DNA of 64,000 nt from Falsiroseomonas sp051860665 (GCF_051860665.1 NZ_JBHYDM010000015.1:1-64000), one strand, 5' to 3'. Positions 49,861 to 60,542 are shown, numbered from the stretch's first letter. The notes: generated from the sequence alone by a model not told the origin. Made by a program: numbers and translations.

Positions 49861-50628
49861 TCAGCTCATACTCGCCGTCACGCCGCCATCCACGAACAGC
49901 AACTGCCCCGACACAAAATTCGACGCCGCCGACGCCAAAAACACCGCCGTCCCCGCGATCTCCTCCGGCTGCGCATAGCGCCCCGCCGGGCAGCGCCGCT
50001 GCACCATCGCCAGCCAGTCAGGATTGGTCAGCAGCGGCTTGTTCAGCTCCGTGTCGAACCAGCCGGGCCCGATGGCATTGCACTGGATATTCCAGGGCCC
50101 GAGCTCCACCGCCAGCGCGCGCACGAACATCTTCAGGCCGCCCTTGGCCGAGGCATAGGGCGTGATGGTGGCGCGGCCGAGGTCGCTGGCCAGGCTGCCA
50201 GTGGCGATCACCTTGCCGCGGCGCCGCGCCTTCATCCCCGGCACCACCAGGCGGGACAGGCGCCACAGCGCGGTCAGATGCGTGTCGATCACGCTGTGCC
50301 AGCCTTCCTCCGTCGTCTCCTCGATCGGCGCGCGATGCTGGTTGCCGGCGTTGTGCAGCAGGATGTCGATGGGGCCGAGGCCGGCCAGCGCGGCCTCCAC
50401 CGCCTTCCCGTCCGTCACGTCGAAGGCGCTGATGCGGCAGGCGAGGCCCTCGGCGCGGAGCGACTCCGCCTGGGTCTCCAGCGTCGCGGCGTCGCGCCCG
50501 TTGAGGATCACCTCCGCCCCCGCCTGCGCCAGGCCGCGCGCCATGGCGGCGCCGAGGCCGCGGGAGGCGCCGGTGACCAGCGCCACGCGGCCGGTCAGGT
50601 CGAAAAGGCGGCGATGCGCGTCGTTCAT
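49861..50628 (-). CDS. Short-chain dehydrogenase, gluconate 5-dehydrogenase-like
   Basis: 255 residues of classical SDR form. The cofactor motif TGASRGLGAAMARG is at about 18-31, NGRD follows strand 2 (NADP-type basic residue), NAG is in LLHNAGNQHRAP, and the catalytic serine, tyrosine and lysine lie in TGSLAS and YASAKGG. The opening LFDLTGRVALVTG and closing FVSGQLLFVDGGVTAS resemble gluconate 5-dehydrogenases (interconverting gluconate and 5-ketogluconate). Start 50628 was preferred over a long upstream frame that is antisense shadow of DUF2237. The substrate is tentative. Confidence 0.85.
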   Translation of the reverse strand: MNDAHRRLFDLTGRVALVTGASRGLGAAMARGLAQAGAEVILNGRDAATLETQAESLRAEGLACRISAFDVTDGKAVEAALAGLGPIDILLHNAGNQHRAPIEETTEEGWHSVIDTHLTALWRLSRLVVPGMKARRRGKVIATGSLASDLGRATITPYASAKGGLKMFVRALAVELGPWNIQCNAIGPGWFDTELNKPLLTNPDWLAMVQRRCPAGRYAQPEEIAGTAVFLASAASNFVSGQLLFVDGGVTASMS

Positions 50629-50666
50629 GCTGTTTCCCCCATTTGGGGGCAGTCTGGCGCCAGGCC

Positions 50667-51083
50667 TCAGCCCTGGTCCAGGGCATGGGCGCGCAAATCC
50701 GCCAGGCTGACCACCGCCAGCGCCGCCACATGCGTCGCCTCCAGCAGCACCGGCGGCGCCTTGCCGGCGAGGCGCGCTTCTTCCCAGCGCGCCGCACAGA
50801 GGCACCAGCGGTCCCCGGGCTTCAGGCCCACAAAGCCGTATTCGGGGCGGGGGGTCGAAAGGTCGTTGCCGCGCGCCTGGCTGAAGGCGAGGAAGTCCGC
50901 GGTGACCTCCGCGCAGACCACATGCAGGCCGCGATCCTCGGGCCCGGTGTTGCAGCAGCCATCCCGGAAGAAGCCGGTGACGGGCGCGACGGAGCAGGGC
51001 AGCAGAACGCCGCCGAGCACATTGCGTGCCGGCGGCGGAGTCTCGCCGCGATCGTCGCGGCGTCTGGAATCATCGAGCGGCAT
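50667..51083 (-). CDS. DUF2237 family protein
   Basis: 138 residues almost entirely made of the DUF2237 domain: NVLGGVLLPCSVAPVTGFFR, DGCCNTGPEDRGLHVVCAEV, FLAFSQARGNDLSTPRPEY and GLKPGDRWCLCAARW. Five to six conserved cysteines suggest a metal or redox site. Function is unknown, though the family is widespread in bacteria, plants and fungi. It lies 38 bases before the SDR gene on the same strand and could be co-transcribed. Confidence 0.93.
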   Translation of the reverse strand: MPLDDSRRRDDRGETPPPARNVLGGVLLPCSVAPVTGFFRDGCCNTGPEDRGLHVVCAEVTADFLAFSQARGNDLSTPRPEYGFVGLKPGDRWCLCAARWEEARLAGKAPPVLLEATHVAALAVVSLADLRAHALDQG

Positions 51084-51138
51084 GGTCAGGCTCCCGATCA
51101 GGACGGCGCGGATGCGCCGCCCTGCATATGGGGCGTGA

Positions 51139-52734
<1,596 letters not shown>

Positions 52735-52859
52735 CGCTAGCCTCCAAATGGGTGCGCCATGACAGCCAACGTGCCAGCCGCACCATGCGTCCCCTATTGG
52801 GCGCCCGTGGCGGCGAAATTAGGGCGGGTAAGCTGTCACAATCAACGCGAACCAGTTGG

Positions 52860-53591
52860 TTACTTTACAAATGTCGTTGCGCCGAGCCGGGACCGGGCCT
52901 CCCGCGCCGCCGCCACCAGCGCCATCCGCACCCCGGCCGCATCCCCCACCGGGGCGGGCCAGGCGAGGCGGGCCACCGCCTCCCCGGCCGCCAGGTCGCA
53001 GCCATCGGGGTCCACGCCGGTCATGCGCCACGCCCCCGGTGCCTGGCCGAGCAGGCCGGTGGCGATCGCCGCCAGGGCATCCGCATGGTCCTCGTTCACA
53101 TGGCCGATGATGCCGGCCTCCGCCGCCGCCAGGGCCGCGAGGGCCGCGGGGCCGGGCAGCAGATCGGCCTGGCGCAGCCGCGTGGCGCGGGCGAAGCCCG
53201 CCACCAGCAGGGCCGCCATGGGGCGGATCTGCCACAGGTGAAAATCGCCGAAATCGGCATAGAAGGCGGCATAGGGGTGGCGCGCCAGCCAGCGCGACTT
53301 CAGCTCCGGCGGCGCCAGTTCGGCCAGGCCGGTCACCGTCACGCGCGGGGCGGTCTGCGGATTGGCCGTCTCCGGCTGGCCCTGCACCAGCAGGGCGCAG
53401 CGCGGCTCCACCTTCAGGTGACGGGTATGCTCGGACAGGTCGGACAGCAGCAGCAGCACCGTCAGGTCCGGCAGCACCGCGGGCGTGACCAGGCTGGCGA
53501 AGGGCTGGCCTTCCGCCGTCGTGGCCAGGCTGGCGGCGCCAGCGCCGCGCAACAGGCTGCGGGCCACGAAACCATGATCCTCTTCCGCCAT
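52860..53591 (-). CDS. HugZ-like pyridoxamine-oxidase-fold protein with DUF2470 domain
   Basis: 243 residues. The N-terminal split-barrel of the pyridoxamine 5'-phosphate oxidase type (SLLRGAGAASLATTAEGQPF, ALLVQGQPETANP, VTVTGLAEL) is joined to a C-terminal DUF2470-like segment (GIIGHVNEDHADALAAIA). This architecture is shared with HugZ-type haem-utilisation proteins and related FMN- or haem-binding proteins. Flavin or haem binding is likely but not shown. Start 53591 (MAEEDHGF) was chosen over an upstream extension of 13 residues. It is divergent from chvI and sits between pckA and chvI. Confidence 0.83.
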   Translation of the reverse strand: MAEEDHGFVARSLLRGAGAASLATTAEGQPFASLVTPAVLPDLTVLLLLSDLSEHTRHLKVEPRCALLVQGQPETANPQTAPRVTVTGLAELAPPELKSRWLARHPYAAFYADFGDFHLWQIRPMAALLVAGFARATRLRQADLLPGPAALAALAAAEAGIIGHVNEDHADALAAIATGLLGQAPGAWRMTGVDPDGCDLAAGEAVARLAWPAPVGDAAGVRMALVAAAREARSRLGATTFVK

Positions 53592-53713
53592 TCGACCCCG
53601 CACCCTTTGCCTGACCCGGCTTTGCCACAATCTGAGGTTACCATCCGAGACCGGCGCTGCCTGTGCGCCTTCACCTGCCCCTTTTGGCGTCCGCCCCTTC
53701 TGGAGTTCACCCC

Positions 53714-54415
53714 GTGCCGCACACCATCGCCCTGGTGGATGACGACCGCAACATCCTGACCAGCGTCTCCATGACCCTGGAGCAGGAGGGTTTCACCGTG
53801 CGCACCTATACCGATGGCGAAAGCGCCCTGCAGGGGCTGATGGCCCGGCCGGCGGATCTCGCGGTGCTCGATATCAAGATGCCGCGGATGGATGGGATGG
53901 AGCTGCTGCAGCGGCTGCGCCAGCGCAGCGCCATGCCGGTGATCTTCCTGACCAGCAAGGATGACGAGCTGGACGAGCTGATGGGCCTGCGGCTCGGCGC
54001 CGACGACTACATCACGAAGCCCTTCAGCCAGCGCCTGCTGCTGGAGCGCATCCGCGCTTTGCTGCGCCGGAACGAGGCCGGCCGCGCCGAGGGCAGCGGC
54101 ACCCCCGCCGGCGGCATCATCGCCCGCGGCGACCTGGTGCTGGACGAGACGAAGCACACCTGCATGTGGAAGGGGAAGCAGGTGCAGCTGACCGTCACCG
54201 AATTCCTGCTGGTGAAGGCGCTGGCCGTGCGGCCGGGCATGGTGAAGAACCGCGACCAGCTGATCGACGGCGCCTATGGCGAGAACATCTATGTCGATGA
54301 CCGCACCATCGACAGCCATGTGAAGCGCGTCCGCAAGAAGTTCCGGCAGGTGGACGACGATTTCGCGCAGATCGAGACGCTGTACGGGCTGGGCTATCGC
54401 TACAAGGAGGCGTGA
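53714..54415 (+). CDS. chvI: Two-component response regulator ChvI
   Basis: 233 residues of the OmpR/PhoB class. The receiver has acidic residues DDD (9-11), phospho-acceptor Asp53 in LAVLDIKMPRMDG, and Lys102 in YITKPFS. The C-terminal winged helix includes LTVTEFLLVKALA and YVDDRTIDSHVKRVRKKFR. The sequence, including GAYGENIYVDDR, is typical of alphaproteobacterial ChvI, which controls envelope, acid and host-interaction genes with kinase ChvG. The start is GTG at 53714, the only codon that leaves a normal-length receiver. The kinase gene is not adjacent but lies 6.3 kb downstream. Confidence 0.94.
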   Translation: MPHTIALVDDDRNILTSVSMTLEQEGFTVRTYTDGESALQGLMARPADLAVLDIKMPRMDGMELLQRLRQRSAMPVIFLTSKDDELDELMGLRLGADDYITKPFSQRLLLERIRALLRRNEAGRAEGSGTPAGGIIARGDLVLDETKHTCMWKGKQVQLTVTEFLLVKALAVRPGMVKNRDQLIDGAYGENIYVDDRTIDSHVKRVRKKFRQVDDDFAQIETLYGLGYRYKEA

Positions 54416-54427
54416 TTTCCCTCCCCA

Positions 54428-54450
54428 CCGCCGGCCTGTGGGGCCGGCGG
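54428..54450. terminator. Hairpin after chvI
   Basis: CCGCCGGCC (54428-54436) and GGCCGGCGG (54442-54450) form a perfect 9-bp stem with loop TGTGG, 12 bases after the chvI stop. There is no T-tract. It separates chvI from the next gene and helps reject an in-frame GTG at 54438, which would lie inside the hairpin, as that gene's start. Confidence 0.6.
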
Positions 54451-54470
54451 CAAAGCTGATCGGACCTGCC

Positions 54471-55424
54471 GTGCCTGCCTTCCGCCTGATCGCGCTCCTC
54501 CTGCTGCTCGCCATTCCGTCTCTGGCGGGGGCCGAGACGCCCGGTTTTCGGGCCGGCGTCGCCCGCCCTTCCGCCACGGGCGAGGCGCCCTTCGAGATGC
54601 TGGTCTGGTATCCGACCGAGGCCGAGGAGGTTCCCTGGCAGACGGGCCCCTTCCCGATGCCGGCCACGCGCGAGGCCGCCGTGGCACCCGGCCGCTTCCC
54701 GGTGCTGCTGCTGTCGCATGGCGGCGGGCGCGGCGGCGGCACGCCGCTGATCCTGCGGGAGATCTCGGTGGCGCTGGCGCGGCGCGGCTATGTCGTCATC
54801 GCGCCCTTCCATGGCCGGCCGGGCCTGGCCGGACGGCCGCAGCAGATGCGGCGGGCGCTGGAGACGGTACGCGCCGATCCGCGCTTCGCGGCGCATCTCG
54901 ATACGGCACGGCTCGGCATGCTGGGCTTCTCGCTCGGCACGGCGGTGACCCTGCAACTCGCCGGCGCGGTGCCGAACCCCGCCCATCTGCTGGCCTATTG
55001 CGCGGCCCATCCGCGCGACGCGATGTCCTGCGGACAGGCGCCGGAGGGCAACAACGCCGCGCCGGCCCAGGCCCCGATGCCTGCCGAGCCGCTTCCCCTC
55101 AAGGCGCTGGTGCTGATGGACCCCTTTGCGGTGCTGTTCCAGCGGCCCGAGCTGGCGGGGGTGACCATTCCGGTGCTGATCCTGCGCCCGGAGGCCAGCG
55201 AACTGCCTGGCGAGGCCAATGCCACGGGGCTCGCGGCGGGCCTGCCGCAGACGCCGCAGGTACAGGCCATCCCCGGCGGCCATTTCGTCTTCACGGATAT
55301 CTGCCCCACCGTCCTCAGGGCCGCCTCGCCCGAGCTGTGCGAGGATCCTCCGGGGGTGGACCGCGCCGCCGTGCATGCGGCCGTCGAGGCCCGGATCATC
55401 GCCTTCCTGCGCGAGCGGCTGTAG
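54471..55424 (+). CDS. Secreted dienelactone-hydrolase/acetylhydrolase-like protein
   Basis: 317 residues counted from GTG at 54471, which places the signal peptide (PAFRLIALLLLLAIPSLAGA) at the N-terminus. The alpha/beta hydrolase core shows VLLLSHGGGRGGGTPL, the nucleophile elbow MLGFSLGTAV (GFSLG), and a late histidine in IPGGHFVFTD. It resembles the predicted dienelactone hydrolases/platelet-activating-factor acetylhydrolase group; it probably acts on an ester in the periplasm. It lies between chvI and the convergent patatin gene, 7 bases from that gene's end. Confidence 0.8.
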   Translation: MPAFRLIALLLLLAIPSLAGAETPGFRAGVARPSATGEAPFEMLVWYPTEAEEVPWQTGPFPMPATREAAVAPGRFPVLLLSHGGGRGGGTPLILREISVALARRGYVVIAPFHGRPGLAGRPQQMRRALETVRADPRFAAHLDTARLGMLGFSLGTAVTLQLAGAVPNPAHLLAYCAAHPRDAMSCGQAPEGNNAAPAQAPMPAEPLPLKALVLMDPFAVLFQRPELAGVTIPVLILRPEASELPGEANATGLAAGLPQTPQVQAIPGGHFVFTDICPTVLRAASPELCEDPPGVDRAAVHAAVEARIIAFLRERL

Positions 55425-55431
55425 CGCCTTC

Positions 55432-56343
55432 CTACAGGAAGCGCCGCAACATCGGCAGCGCCTGTTCGACGCAGGCGCGGCCCTCGGCGATGGCTTCCTT
55501 CCCGCGATGAAAGTCCATCAGCGCCATGTCGCGCAGCCGGGGCAGCAGCAGCACGTGGGGCGGGTCGCCGGCCAGGCGGGTGCGGGTGATCTGGTCCTGC
55601 ATGATGTTGATGGAATTCGCCAGCACGTCGAAGTAGCCGGGCGTCGCCGTGCCCGGCGGGAACAGCCGCCCGGCCAGGGACACCGCCTGGTCGCGCAGGG
55701 CCGCGGGCAGGGCGCGCAGCGCGCGGCCCATGCCTTCCGCGCTGGGCGCGGGACTCGCAGCGGGCGCGGGGGCGGCAAAACGGCGCCCCACCAAATCGCC
55801 GTTCAGGTTCACGGCGATGATCACCTCCGCCCCCAGCGCCCGACAGACGGAAACCGGCACGGGGTTGCAGAGGCCGCCATCCACCAGCCAGCGCCCCTCC
55901 CGCAGCGCCGGGCTGAACAGGCCGGGCAGCGCGGCGGAAGCGCGCACCGCCTCATGCAGCGGACCGTTCTGCAGCCACACCTCCCGTCCGCTGGCGAGGT
56001 CCGTCGCCACCGCCGCGAAGGGCCGCGGCAGGCTCTCGATCGGCAAGGCCAGGCCGAGGCCGTTCAGGAAGGCCAGCAGGTCCTTGCCGTCGATCAGCCC
56101 GCCGCCGGTCAGCCGCACATCCAGCAGGCCCACGATCTCCCGCCATCCGGCCGCCGCCACCCAGTCCCGCAGCTGCGGCAGCCGGCCGGCGGCATGGGCG
56201 GCGCCGACCAGCGCGCCGATCGAGGTGCCGCAGACGATGTCGGGGACGATGCCGGCCTCGCCCAGCGCCTCCAGCACGCCGATATGCGCCCAGCCGCGGG
56301 CGGAACCGCTGCCCAGCGCGATGCCGATGCGGGGCTTGGCCAT
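55432..56343 (-). CDS. Patatin-like phospholipase, RssA family
   Basis: 303 residues. The patatin hallmarks are present: the oxyanion-hole glycine/arginine region GIALGSGSARGWAHIGVL (7-24), the nucleophile serine in CGTSIGALVGAA, and the catalytic aspartate in WLVDGGLCNPVPV (DGG). The Ser-Asp dyad should give lipid acyl hydrolase activity at the cytoplasmic membrane face. The RssA-type length and order fit. Start 56343 is one base after the SDR stop on the same strand, so both are co-transcribed. Confidence 0.9.
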   Translation of the reverse strand: MAKPRIGIALGSGSARGWAHIGVLEALGEAGIVPDIVCGTSIGALVGAAHAAGRLPQLRDWVAAAGWREIVGLLDVRLTGGGLIDGKDLLAFLNGLGLALPIESLPRPFAAVATDLASGREVWLQNGPLHEAVRASAALPGLFSPALREGRWLVDGGLCNPVPVSVCRALGAEVIIAVNLNGDLVGRRFAAPAPAASPAPSAEGMGRALRALPAALRDQAVSLAGRLFPPGTATPGYFDVLANSINIMQDQITRTRLAGDPPHVLLLPRLRDMALMDFHRGKEAIAEGRACVEQALPMLRRFL

Positions 56344-56344
56344 G

Positions 56345-57073
56345 TCAGGCGGTCGCGCCGCCATCGACGATGTAGGTGGCGCCGGTGGCGAAGCTGGCCT
56401 CCGGGCTCGCCAGCCAGGCGACCATCGCCGCCACCTCCTCCGGCCTGCCGTAGCGGCCGAGCGCGATGCCGGCGCGCTGCGCCTCGGCGCCCGGGCCACT
56501 GGCCGGGTTCAGCTCCGTGTCGGTGGAGCCGGGCTCGACCAGGTTCACGGTGATGCCCCGCGCGCCGAGGTCCCGCGCCAGCCCCTGCGTCAGGCCCACC
56601 AGCGCCGCCTTGCTCATGGCATAGAGCGTCAGCCCCGGCTGGCCCACCTGGCGCGACAGAGTGGAGCCGATGCTGATGATCCGCCCGCCCTCGGCCATGT
56701 GCCGCAGCGCCTGCTGCGCGGCGAGGAAGGCCGCTTTCACGTTCACCGCCAGCACCCGCTCCAGCTCCGCCTCGGTGACCGAATCGGGCGCGCCATAGGG
56801 AAACAGGCCGGCATTGTTCACCAGCACGCGCAGCCCGCCGAGCTCCGCCGCCGTGCGGTCCACCGCGGCGCGGATCGCGACGGGGTCGGCACTGTCCGCC
56901 TGGATGGCCAGGCCCCGCCGGCCCCTTTCCGCCAGCGCCGCCACCACACGCTCCGCCGCCGCGCCGTTGGACTGGTAGGTGATCGCCACGTCATGCCCCG
57001 CGGCGGCAAGCCGCAGCGCGATGGCCGCGCCGATGCCGCGGCTGCCGCCGGTGACCAAGGCCGTGCCTGTCAT
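56345..57073 (-). CDS. Short-chain dehydrogenase (FabG-like)
   Basis: 242 residues of classical SDR type. TGGSRGIGAAIALRLA binds the cofactor, NNAG lies in VLVNNAGLFPYG, the catalytic serine in SIGSTLS and the YxxxK in LYAMSKAA. Residues after strand 2 (TYQSNGAAAE) suggest NADP preference. It is not in a fatty-acid operon, so it is likely a 3-oxoacyl reductase-like enzyme of unknown substrate. Start 57073 (MTGTALVTG) is standard; an upstream ATG five codons earlier is possible. It is divergent from the 57295 gene. Confidence 0.87.
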   Translation of the reverse strand: MTGTALVTGGSRGIGAAIALRLAAAGHDVAITYQSNGAAAERVVAALAERGRRGLAIQADSADPVAIRAAVDRTAAELGGLRVLVNNAGLFPYGAPDSVTEAELERVLAVNVKAAFLAAQQALRHMAEGGRIISIGSTLSRQVGQPGLTLYAMSKAALVGLTQGLARDLGARGITVNLVEPGSTDTELNPASGPGAEAQRAGIALGRYGRPEEVAAMVAWLASPEASFATGATYIVDGGATA

Positions 57074-57294
57074 GATTCGGAAATCCATTCGACCGTCAAC
57101 GTTGCGCGACCTGGCCGGCCAGCCAAGGCCTTTGCGGCGACGTAGATCATGGCGGCGGATCGGTCGAGAGCTTCGTTGCGTTGCCGGGACCTGCGCTGCA
57201 TTCTCGCGTCGGATCGTTCTCGTCGCATGCCCGCGCGTGGCAGCGGTTCGCGATTTGGCCAGGACGGACGTCGCCGCTCGGGGGTGTGCGCAGA

Positions 57295-58089
57295 ATGAAT
57301 GAGTTGCCGCGGCGCTCGCCGCGCTTGAGGGCGCCCGCCACCTTCGAGGACATGATCGCGAGTCACCTGCTCGACGATGCCGCCCTTGCGACGCTGTTCC
57401 AGGAGGCGGCCCTCTCCGATCTTGAAGGTCGCGCGGCTTCGCCAGTGCTGCACCGCTGGGTGGCACCCGTGCGCATCGGCCTGATCACGCCCGCCGCCCC
57501 GGCAGCGCATAGCATCCTGGCGGTGCACGCGGCCTATCTGCACGGCGCCTCCGGACACTCCATCAGTACCGCGGACCCGCAGCTGGGTGGGGAGGTCAAT
57601 CTGGGCGTGCTGATCTCCGGCAATCCGCGTCAGGATCTGCTCGAGACCTTCTGGCCCAGCGTCGCCAGCGTCTTCGCCGGTGATCGCCAGGTTGCCGCGG
57701 ACTTCGCCCGTCGCGCCGCGCAGGGCGCACCAGCCAGGCAGGAGATCCATCTTCGGATCGATCAAGGGGTCATAATGGGCGGCGTCGTGGCGGTGCCGGC
57801 CTCACTCTCCAATATCGAGTTCTATACAAGCTTCTGGGCCACCTGCCTTCGCGCCCTTGGCCTGATGGGCCGCTTCACCTCCTACGCGCAAAGCGTGCTG
57901 GCGGCGGATGGCCTGGCCCTTGAGCCGACTGCGCTGGACCGCGTCCTGCTCGCCTTGCTCTACAGTCCGGACCTTCGGCCGGGCGTGACACGAGCCGCGA
58001 TGCAGACAGCCCTGCCGGCCGCTGTCGCCAAGGCACGAATCTGGGGAGATTTCGATGCTCTTGCGCCGCTCGCTGCTGGCAGCCGGTAG
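57295..58089 (+). CDS. Unrecognised protein, first of a tandem paralogous pair
   Basis: 264 residues with no recognised motif and no evident signal peptide (MNELPRRSPRLRAPATF). It aligns by eye over most of its length with the product of the next gene: a VAPVRIGLI-like beta strand, an Arg-Gln/Glu-Asp-Leu (RQDLLETFWP) segment, and a C-terminal block ADGLALEPTALDRVLLALLY followed by a proline/glycine-rich turn and a helix. The C-terminal LxxLDxxLLxxLY pattern is reminiscent of DUF2927-type envelope proteins, but this is weak. The pair overlaps by 35 bases and lies between chvI and chvG, so an envelope link is conceivable. Start 57295 was chosen because a 38-residue upstream extension is unlike the partner. 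Confidence 0.65.
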   Translation: MNELPRRSPRLRAPATFEDMIASHLLDDAALATLFQEAALSDLEGRAASPVLHRWVAPVRIGLITPAAPAAHSILAVHAAYLHGASGHSISTADPQLGGEVNLGVLISGNPRQDLLETFWPSVASVFAGDRQVAADFARRAAQGAPARQEIHLRIDQGVIMGGVVAVPASLSNIEFYTSFWATCLRALGLMGRFTSYAQSVLAADGLALEPTALDRVLLALLYSPDLRPGVTRAAMQTALPAAVAKARIWGDFDALAPLAAGSR

Positions 58090-58912
58090 CCTTCTCGTCG
58101 CGGCCTCCCCGGGAGCCGCGGCGCCATCATCGGCGACACCCTCGGGCGGGACCCCGATCACGCCTCCCGTCGCGCCTCCTCTGCGGCCTGCCCCTGCGCG
58201 GCTGCCGGGCGCTTCGGTGGCGGAGCACCTGCCCTCACGGGAAAGGGTGATGGAGGCGTTCCGGCAGGCTGTCGTGCCGGAAGATCCGCGCAGGCCCGCG
58301 CGGCTGCTCCGCTTCCGGGGGAAGGTCTCGGTGCAGATCGAGGGCGCGGCGACCGAGCAGACACAACGGCTGCTGATCACGCAGATCACGCATCTGCTGG
58401 CGCATTCGGGGCTGACGGCTGTCAGCCCGAATAGCGGCGAGGATGGCCAGATTGTGCTGCAGCTCGTCCCGCGGCTCGACCGCGAGGCCCTGGCTTCGCA
58501 ACCGGACCTGCTGCGCATTTTCTGGGGCGGCCGAGAGCGGAGCCTGTCCACCGCACGACAGGCCTTTGCAGCTGAGGTCGAGCTTCCCCTGACCGCCGTC
58601 ACGCGCGCCTTGCTGCGCTGGAACGCGGATCGCGATGGCCATATCGTACACGCGATCCTCGTCGCGGAGGATGGCCTCTACGACGTGGCCTTCATGAAGC
58701 GCATCCGTCGGGAGGTGTCCCGGATCCTGGGCATCCAGGGCTATGGCCTCGGGATCGGCCACAGCCTGTTCAATCTGCACGCCATGGCGGTGGACCTGAC
58801 GGCTTTGGATATGCGTGTCCTGCGGACCCTCTACCATCCCGCACTGCCCTCAGGTCTTCACCGGGAGGCGGCCCTGCTCGCGGTTGCGCGGCTGCTCGAT
58901 CAGCCAGGCTGA
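58055..58912 (+). CDS. Exported protein, second of a tandem paralogous pair
   Basis: 285 residues with a signal peptide (MLLRRSLLAAGSLLVAASPGAAA) and a proline/alanine-rich linker to about residue 50. The remaining 235 residues are paralogous to the preceding gene product: RFRGKVSVQIEG replaces VAPVRIGLI, PRLDREALASQPDLLRIFWG replaces the RQDLLETF region, and LTALDMRVLRTLYHPALPSG matches the C-terminal block. No catalytic motif is seen. It starts 35 bases before the end of its partner, so the two are coupled. One partner appears exported and the other not, unless the first gene's start is misplaced. Confidence 0.7.
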   Translation: MLLRRSLLAAGSLLVAASPGAAAPSSATPSGGTPITPPVAPPLRPAPARLPGASVAEHLPSRERVMEAFRQAVVPEDPRRPARLLRFRGKVSVQIEGAATEQTQRLLITQITHLLAHSGLTAVSPNSGEDGQIVLQLVPRLDREALASQPDLLRIFWGGRERSLSTARQAFAAEVELPLTAVTRALLRWNADRDGHIVHAILVAEDGLYDVAFMKRIRREVSRILGIQGYGLGIGHSLFNLHAMAVDLTALDMRVLRTLYHPALPSGLHREAALLAVARLLDQPG

Positions 58913-58925
58913 GCCGCCGGTGCCC

Positions 58926-60542
58926 TCAGGGCACCCCGAAATACCCGGCGAACTGCTCCCGCAGCTTCGTCTTCAGGATCTTGCCGGTGGCGGTGTGGGG
59001 GATCTCCTCCACCACCACGACATCGTCCGGCAGCCACCACTTTGCGACATGCGGCGAAAGGTGCGCCACCATCGCCTCCCGCGTCACCTCCCGCCCAGGC
59101 TTGGCCACCACCACCAGCAGCGGCCGCTCGTCCCATTTCGGATGGCGCGCGGCGACCACGGCGGCTTCCGCCACATCCGGATGGCCCATCGCCAGGTTCT
59201 CCAGCGCGATGGAGGAAATCCATTCGCCGCCGGACTTGATCACGTCCTTGGTGCGGTCGGTGATGTGCATATAGCCGGCGGCATCGATGGTCGCGACATC
59301 GCCCGTCTCGAACCAGCCATCCGGCGTGAGGGCATCGCCGGTCCGAAAGTAGCCGCGCGTCACGGTGGGGCCGCGCACCTGGAGATTGCCGAAGGTGGTC
59401 CCGTCCCAGGGCTTTTCCGCGCCATCGTCGCCGATGATCCGCATGTCGACGGTGAAGGGGGGAAAACCCTGGGTCTCCTGCAGGTCCAGCACGCCTTCCG
59501 CGTCGCGGCCGGCCACCTCCGGCTTCACGCCGCAGATGGTGCCGATGGGGCTGGTCTCCGTCATGCCCCAGGCATGCACCACATGGATGCCGCGCCGCTC
59601 GAAGGCCGCGGTCAGGGCGCGCGGGCAGGCGGAGCCGCCGATCACCACGCGCTTCAGCGTGGCAAGCTCCGTCCCCGTCGCCTCCAGATGCTGCAGCAGG
59701 CCGAGCCAGACGGTGGGCACGGCGGCGGTGAAGGTCACGCCCTCGGCCTCCATCAGCGCGTGCAGGGAAGGCCCGTCCAGCTTCGGCCCGGGCAGGACAA
59801 GGCCCGCGCCGGTCAGGGGCGCCACGAAGGGCAGGCACCAGCCATTGGCGTGGAACATCGGCACCACCGGCATCACCCGGTCCATGGCCGACAGCCCCAT
59901 CATGTCCGGCGCCGCGACGGCCAGCGCATGCAGCACATTGGAGCGATGGGAATAGAGCACGCCCTTGGGTTCGCCCGTGGTGCCGGAGGTGTAGCAGAGG
60001 CCGGCGGCGGCGTTCTCCTCGCCCGGCAGCCAGTCGAAATCCCCATCCGCCTCGGCCAGCCAGGATTCGTAGTCGACCGCCCCGGGCAGCTTCGTTTCCG
60101 GCATATGCGCCGCATCCGTCATCACGACGTAGCGGGTGATGTGCGGCAGTTTTTCCGAAATGCCTTCCGCCAGGCCGACGAAGGAAAGATCCAGGAACAT
60201 CAGCCGGCTTTCGGCGTGGTTCAGGATCCAGGCAATCTGGTCCGGGAACAGGCGCGGATTCAGCGTGTGATACACCGCGCCGGCGCCGGTGATGCCGTAC
60301 CAGGCCTCGACATGCCGCCAGGTGTTCCAGGCCAAGGTCGCCACCCGGTCGCCGGGCTTCACCCCCTCCCGCACCAGCCGCTGCGCCAGGGCAAGGGCGC
60401 GGCGGCGCAATTGCCGAAAATCGGTGCGGTGGATCGGGCCCTCCACGCTGCGGCTCACCACCGCGCGGCCGCCATGGTGGCGGGCGGCGTGGTCGATCAG
60501 CCGGTGGATCCTGAGCGGCCAGTCCTGCATCAGCCCGAGCAT
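58926..60542 (-). CDS. Medium/long-chain acyl-CoA synthetase (AMP-forming)
   Basis: 538 residues of the ANL superfamily. The AMP/P-loop motif YTSGTTGEPKGVLYSH is at about 180-195, HAWGMTETSP is motif A5, GWFETGDVATID carries the aspartate that binds ribose, and the C-terminal lysine lies in HTATGKILKTKLRE. VKPGDRVATLAWNTWRHVEAWYG and PMFHANGW are typical of the AlkK-like fatty-acid ligases. It activates a fatty or aromatic acid with ATP and CoA in the cytoplasm. Start 60542 was chosen; the frame stays open far upstream but there it is the antisense shadow of chvG. Confidence 0.92.
   Translation of the reverse strand: MLGLMQDWPLRIHRLIDHAARHHGGRAVVSRSVEGPIHRTDFRQLRRRALALAQRLVREGVKPGDRVATLAWNTWRHVEAWYGITGAGAVYHTLNPRLFPDQIAWILNHAESRLMFLDLSFVGLAEGISEKLPHITRYVVMTDAAHMPETKLPGAVDYESWLAEADGDFDWLPGEENAAAGLCYTSGTTGEPKGVLYSHRSNVLHALAVAAPDMMGLSAMDRVMPVVPMFHANGWCLPFVAPLTGAGLVLPGPKLDGPSLHALMEAEGVTFTAAVPTVWLGLLQHLEATGTELATLKRVVIGGSACPRALTAAFERRGIHVVHAWGMTETSPIGTICGVKPEVAGRDAEGVLDLQETQGFPPFTVDMRIIGDDGAEKPWDGTTFGNLQVRGPTVTRGYFRTGDALTPDGWFETGDVATIDAAGYMHITDRTKDVIKSGGEWISSIALENLAMGHPDVAEAAVVAARHPKWDERPLLVVVAKPGREVTREAMVAHLSPHVAKWWLPDDVVVVEEIPHTATGKILKTKLREQFAGYFGVP

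Noticed and set aside
52850..52861. AACCAGTTGGTT palindrome as a confirmed pckA operator
   Set aside because: It overlaps the stop codon of the neighbouring gene and is over 110 bases from the pckA start; mentioned under pckA but not called as a site.
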